Below are positions 6,252 through 8,076 of a stretch of 8,076 nucleotides of DNA, one piece after another (the stretch's first letter is position 1; each line of letters opens with the position of its first letter). Under the pieces are notes generated by a model. It did no database searches. It saw only the letters and a program-made list of their open reading frames with translations, and was not told where the DNA came from. The position numbers were made by a program, and so were the translations under genes. The stretch covers positions 1-8,076 of the forward strand of contig JBNKLQ010000270.1 of the NCBI GenBank assembly GCA_050292445.1, given 5' to 3'. The stretch is from Leptofilum sp050292445 (GTDB lineage Bacteria; Chloroflexota; Anaerolineae; Promineifilales; Promineifilaceae).

Positions 6252-7572
6252 GCTGGCGGGATACGGCCGTTTCCAATACCACAACAATCAACTCTTTTGC
6301 GAAGACGTGCCGCTGGCTCAGTTAGCCACCGCTGAAGGCACGCCCCTTTACGTCTACAGCCAGGCCACGATTTTGGACAATGCCCAGACGTACCTGAAAC
6401 GGGCTGGGGAGCAGGCGCAGGTCTGCTACGCCGTTAAGGCCAACGGCAACCTGGCCATCCTGCGCCTGCTGGCCCAAGCTGGACTGGGTGCCGACGTCAC
6501 CAGCGGCGGCGAGCTGTTCCTGGCGCTGCACGCGGGTTTTCCTCCAGAAAAAATCATCTATTCCGGCGTAGGCAAGCTGCGCCACGAAATTGAAGAAGCA
6601 CTCAAGGCCAACATCCGCGCCCTGCATGTGGAATCAGAAATGGAGCTGGCCCAAATTGCCGCCATCGCCACGGAGCGGCAGCAAATTGCCCACATCGGCG
6701 TGCGGGTCAACCCAGACATTCCCGTGGAAACCCATCCCTACATCAGCACAGGCGCAGCCCAGCATAAATTTGGCATTTCGCCGGGAACGGCCGTTTCCCT
6801 CTTCCACTTTGCCGCCCAACACCCCTGGCTTAAGCCGGTGGGTCTGGCGGCCCACATCGGATCGCAAATCATGGATCTGGAACCATTTGCTGCTTCGGCC
6901 AACTTCCTGGTCGGTCTGGCAGACGAACTCGCTTCCAGCGGCATTCGGCTGGCGTATTTGGATGTGGGTGGGGGACTGGGGGTAACGTATGAGAGTGGCG
7001 ATTGGAGATTGGCGATTAATGAACCAGGTAAAGAATCTCCAATCTCGCAGCCGCAGGCTGCCAATCTCCAATCTCCCACTATCGAATCGTGGGTAACGGC
7101 CGTATCCAAGCCCATTCAAACGGCAGGCTACGGGCTGGTGATGGAGCCAGGACGCTCAATTGTGGCGGAGGCGGGGGTGCTGCTTACCCAGGTTGTTTAC
7201 ACGAAACCGCAGGGCAAGAAGCAGTTTGCCATTGTCGATGCAGCGATGAATGATTTACTACGGCCGTCGCTGTATGGCGCGTATCATGAGATTTTGCCGG
7301 TGGATTTCACGCAAAGGCGCAGAGGCGCAGAGGTGAGTTATGATGTGGTGGGGCCGATTTGTGAGACGGGGGATTTTTTGGCAAAAGATAGAGCGTTGCC
7401 GCCCCTGGCTCCTGGTGATTTGTTGGCGATCACCCATGTGGGGGCTTACGGGTTTGCGATGAGCAGCAATTATAACGGCCGTCTCCGCCCCGCAGAGGTT
7501 TTGATAGATGTCCACCAAACTCATCTTATCCGCCAGCGCCAAAGCTATCAGGTTTTGTTATTTAGATGCTAA
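6238..7572 (+). CDS. lysA: Diaminopimelate decarboxylase
   Basis: 444 aa. A PLP-dependent fold-III enzyme that decarboxylates meso-diaminopimelate to L-lysine in the cytosol, the last step of the DAP pathway. Visible hallmarks are the PLP lysine Lys67 in YAVKAN, the phosphate-binding His206 (HIGSQ) and glycine loop DVGGGLG (242-248), EPGRS (303-307), the active-site CETGD (375-379), and GAYGFAMSSNYNG (402-414) with Tyr404. The protein looks complete. The ATG lies inside the end of the pentapeptide gene, with only a weak GGGG upstream, so coupling is likely. About 20-30 extra residues (roughly 252-281) follow the glycine loop and are encoded by a palindromic repeat insertion. Residues 357-363 come from an 8-bp tandem repeat. 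Both lie in surface-linker positions. Five ACGGCCGT octamers fall in different reading frames. The stop is four bases from the end of the convergent neighbour. Confidence 0.95.
   Translation: MSEIKLAGYGRFQYHNNQLFCEDVPLAQLATAEGTPLYVYSQATILDNAQTYLKRAGEQAQVCYAVKANGNLAILRLLAQAGLGADVTSGGELFLALHAGFPPEKIIYSGVGKLRHEIEEALKANIRALHVESEMELAQIAAIATERQQIAHIGVRVNPDIPVETHPYISTGAAQHKFGISPGTAVSLFHFAAQHPWLKPVGLAAHIGSQIMDLEPFAASANFLVGLADELASSGIRLAYLDVGGGLGVTYESGDWRLAINEPGKESPISQPQAANLQSPTIESWVTAVSKPIQTAGYGLVMEPGRSIVAEAGVLLTQVVYTKPQGKKQFAIVDAAMNDLLRPSLYGAYHEILPVDFTQRRRGAEVSYDVVGPICETGDFLAKDRALPPLAPGDLLAITHVGAYGFAMSSNYNGRLRPAEVLIDVHQTHLIRQRQSYQVLLFRC
6997..7076. repeat. Palindromic repeat element inserted in frame in lysA
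   Basis: GATTGGAGATTGG (7000-7012) is the exact reverse complement of CCAATCTCCAATC (7061-7073). A third copy of the unit, AATCTCCAATCTC, occurs at 7034-7046 and is identical to 7063-7075. Between the last two lies a perfect 6-bp hairpin GCAGCC-GCA-GGCTGC (7047-7061). It encodes about 27-30 residues that have no counterpart in typical diaminopimelate decarboxylases, without breaking the frame. It looks like a dispersed non-autonomous element. No target duplication was identified. Confidence 0.65.
7310..7333. repeat. 8-bp tandem repeat (three copies) in lysA
   Basis: CGCAAAGG, CGCAGAGG and CGCAGAGG follow each other directly, the first with one substitution. They encode the QRRRGAE stretch between HEILPVD and the conserved VGPICETGD block. 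It may be a remnant of a dispersed repeat or a local expansion. Confidence 0.6.
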
Positions 7573-7576
7573 AAGA

Positions 7577-8076
7577 TCAGTCTAACGGAATAAGCAACCG
7601 TTCTTCGACAACTTGACGACTCACTGTAGCAATATCCAAACATTTAACGAGTAAATGCGTTGATCTTAAATATTTCGTAGCTAATCGTACTTGCTCTGAC
7701 GTGGGTTCCCAAAAACTTTCTACGTTCCACCATTGAAGGAGGATTTTTTCCAAATCTTCCCTAAAACTATCCCATATCTTAATCGAATCCTCCTCAGCAG
7801 GTAACTTAAGGGAATTGATTTGCTTCTTAAGCCATTCGGGAACTGAGACTGGAAGATTCATTTTCAAGTGATTTAAAATATTTTCAAAATCACTTGGCAA
7901 GCTTCGCAATAATCCTAAATCAAAGCTTATACCAATATCTAATATAAGTGCGAGAATTCGATCGCGGGCAAGAGCACAGGCAAGGGCAACCTCAAGAGCT
8001 CGTTCCAAATTATGGCTGCTGCTTACCATCGTTAGCGCACGGTCATGACTGTGGGAGAATGCACGAGAAAGATCTC
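7577..8076 (-). CDS. C-terminal part of a NACHT-type NTPase-like protein (N-terminus outside window)
   Basis: The frame is open through the right edge, so the ATG at 8029 is internal and about 166 C-terminal residues are visible. The first part has Arg/Ala/Leu-rich helical units (SHNLERALEVALACALARDR). The end matches, from memory, the C-terminal helical domain of NACHT NTPases: an aromatic/leucine helix with LLVKCL, then SRQVVEERLLIPLD before the stop. Such proteins are STAND-type switches often tied to phage defence or conflict systems. No NACHT or effector domain is visible, so the assignment rests on the tail alone. The DNA is clearly AT-richer than lysA and has no ACGGCCGT octamer, which suggests a separate origin. 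It converges on lysA with four bases between the stops. It could instead be another helical-repeat protein. Confidence 0.55.
   Translation of the reverse strand, partial: DLSRAFSHSHDRALTMVSSSHNLERALEVALACALARDRILALILDIGISFDLGLLRSLPSDFENILNHLKMNLPVSVPEWLKKQINSLKLPAEEDSIKIWDSFREDLEKILLQWWNVESFWEPTSEQVRLATKYLRSTHLLVKCLDIATVSRQVVEERLLIPLD

Larger units (their letters stand above)
737..7482. repeat. ACGGCCGT octamer family, 15 copies
   Basis: Exact copies of the palindrome ACGGCCGT begin at 737, 2459, 2933, 3213, 3285, 3701, 4419, 4472, 4852, 5392, 6263, 6787, 7096, 7260 and 7475. With equal base use about 0.12 would be expected in a window of this size. All lie inside coding regions: SPFH 1, M14 4, kinase 5, lysA 5. 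None lies in the pentapeptide gene, the tRNA region, the intergenic stretch or the NACHT-like gene. They fall in all three codon phases, so the signal is at DNA level rather than protein level. Confidence 0.95.

Noticed and set aside
6997..7076. CRISPR array
   Set aside because: There are only three short units in mixed orientation with no regular spacers, all inside the lysA frame.
8029..8029. Taking the ATG at 8029 as the start of the rightmost gene
   Set aside because: The frame stays open to the window edge and the upstream codons continue the same helical, Ala/Arg-rich style. No ribosome site precedes this ATG.

Overview
The window looks like chromosomal DNA from a filamentous-type Chloroflexota (Anaerolineae-like) bacterium. 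This is inferred from style, not from a database match. The clues are a PknB-type Ser/Thr kinase and a lipoprotein with long Pro/Thr/Ala linkers outside the membrane, GTG and TTG starts, dispersed GATTGG-type repeats inside a gene, and 15 copies of the palindromic octamer ACGGCCGT, nearly all in the manner of a genome-wide signature word.

Left part (1-2013, minus strand): two tandem SPFH/band-7 membrane proteins overlap by one base (TAATG). The first is complete (532 aa). The second runs off the left edge (138 aa visible). Both have two membrane segments before the SPFH domain, so they look like paralogues that could build one hetero-oligomer. Upstream, 2014-2455 is a gene-free leader/intergenic stretch with candidate promoters and four inverted repeats.

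Middle part (2456-5418, minus strand): a two-gene operon. A membrane Ser/Thr kinase has an extracellular domain of the M14 zinc-carboxypeptidase fold, and 2 nt downstream lies a secreted M14-like lipoprotein that is its paralogue. The lipoprotein keeps the candidate metal and catalytic residues (His127, Glu131, His250, Glu311). The kinase ectodomain keeps the first His and the substrate-type Asn-Arg motif but has Ala, Gln and Leu at the other three positions. This looks like a catalytically dead peptidase turned into a sensor beside its active relative, and it is the most interesting system in the window.

Centre (5419-5738): a kinase promoter, a rho-independent terminator, tRNA-Thr(CGT) on the minus strand, and two divergent promoters whose -35 boxes overlap. 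One serves the tRNA and the other the rightward operon.

Right part (5739-7572, plus strand): a pentapeptide-repeat protein overlaps by 14 nt a complete lysA (diaminopimelate decarboxylase, the last step of lysine synthesis). lysA carries an in-frame palindromic repeat insertion and a short tandem repeat. Four bases after lysA, on the opposite strand, ends an AT-richer gene whose visible C-terminus resembles the C-terminal helical domain of NACHT-family NTPases. It continues past the right edge.
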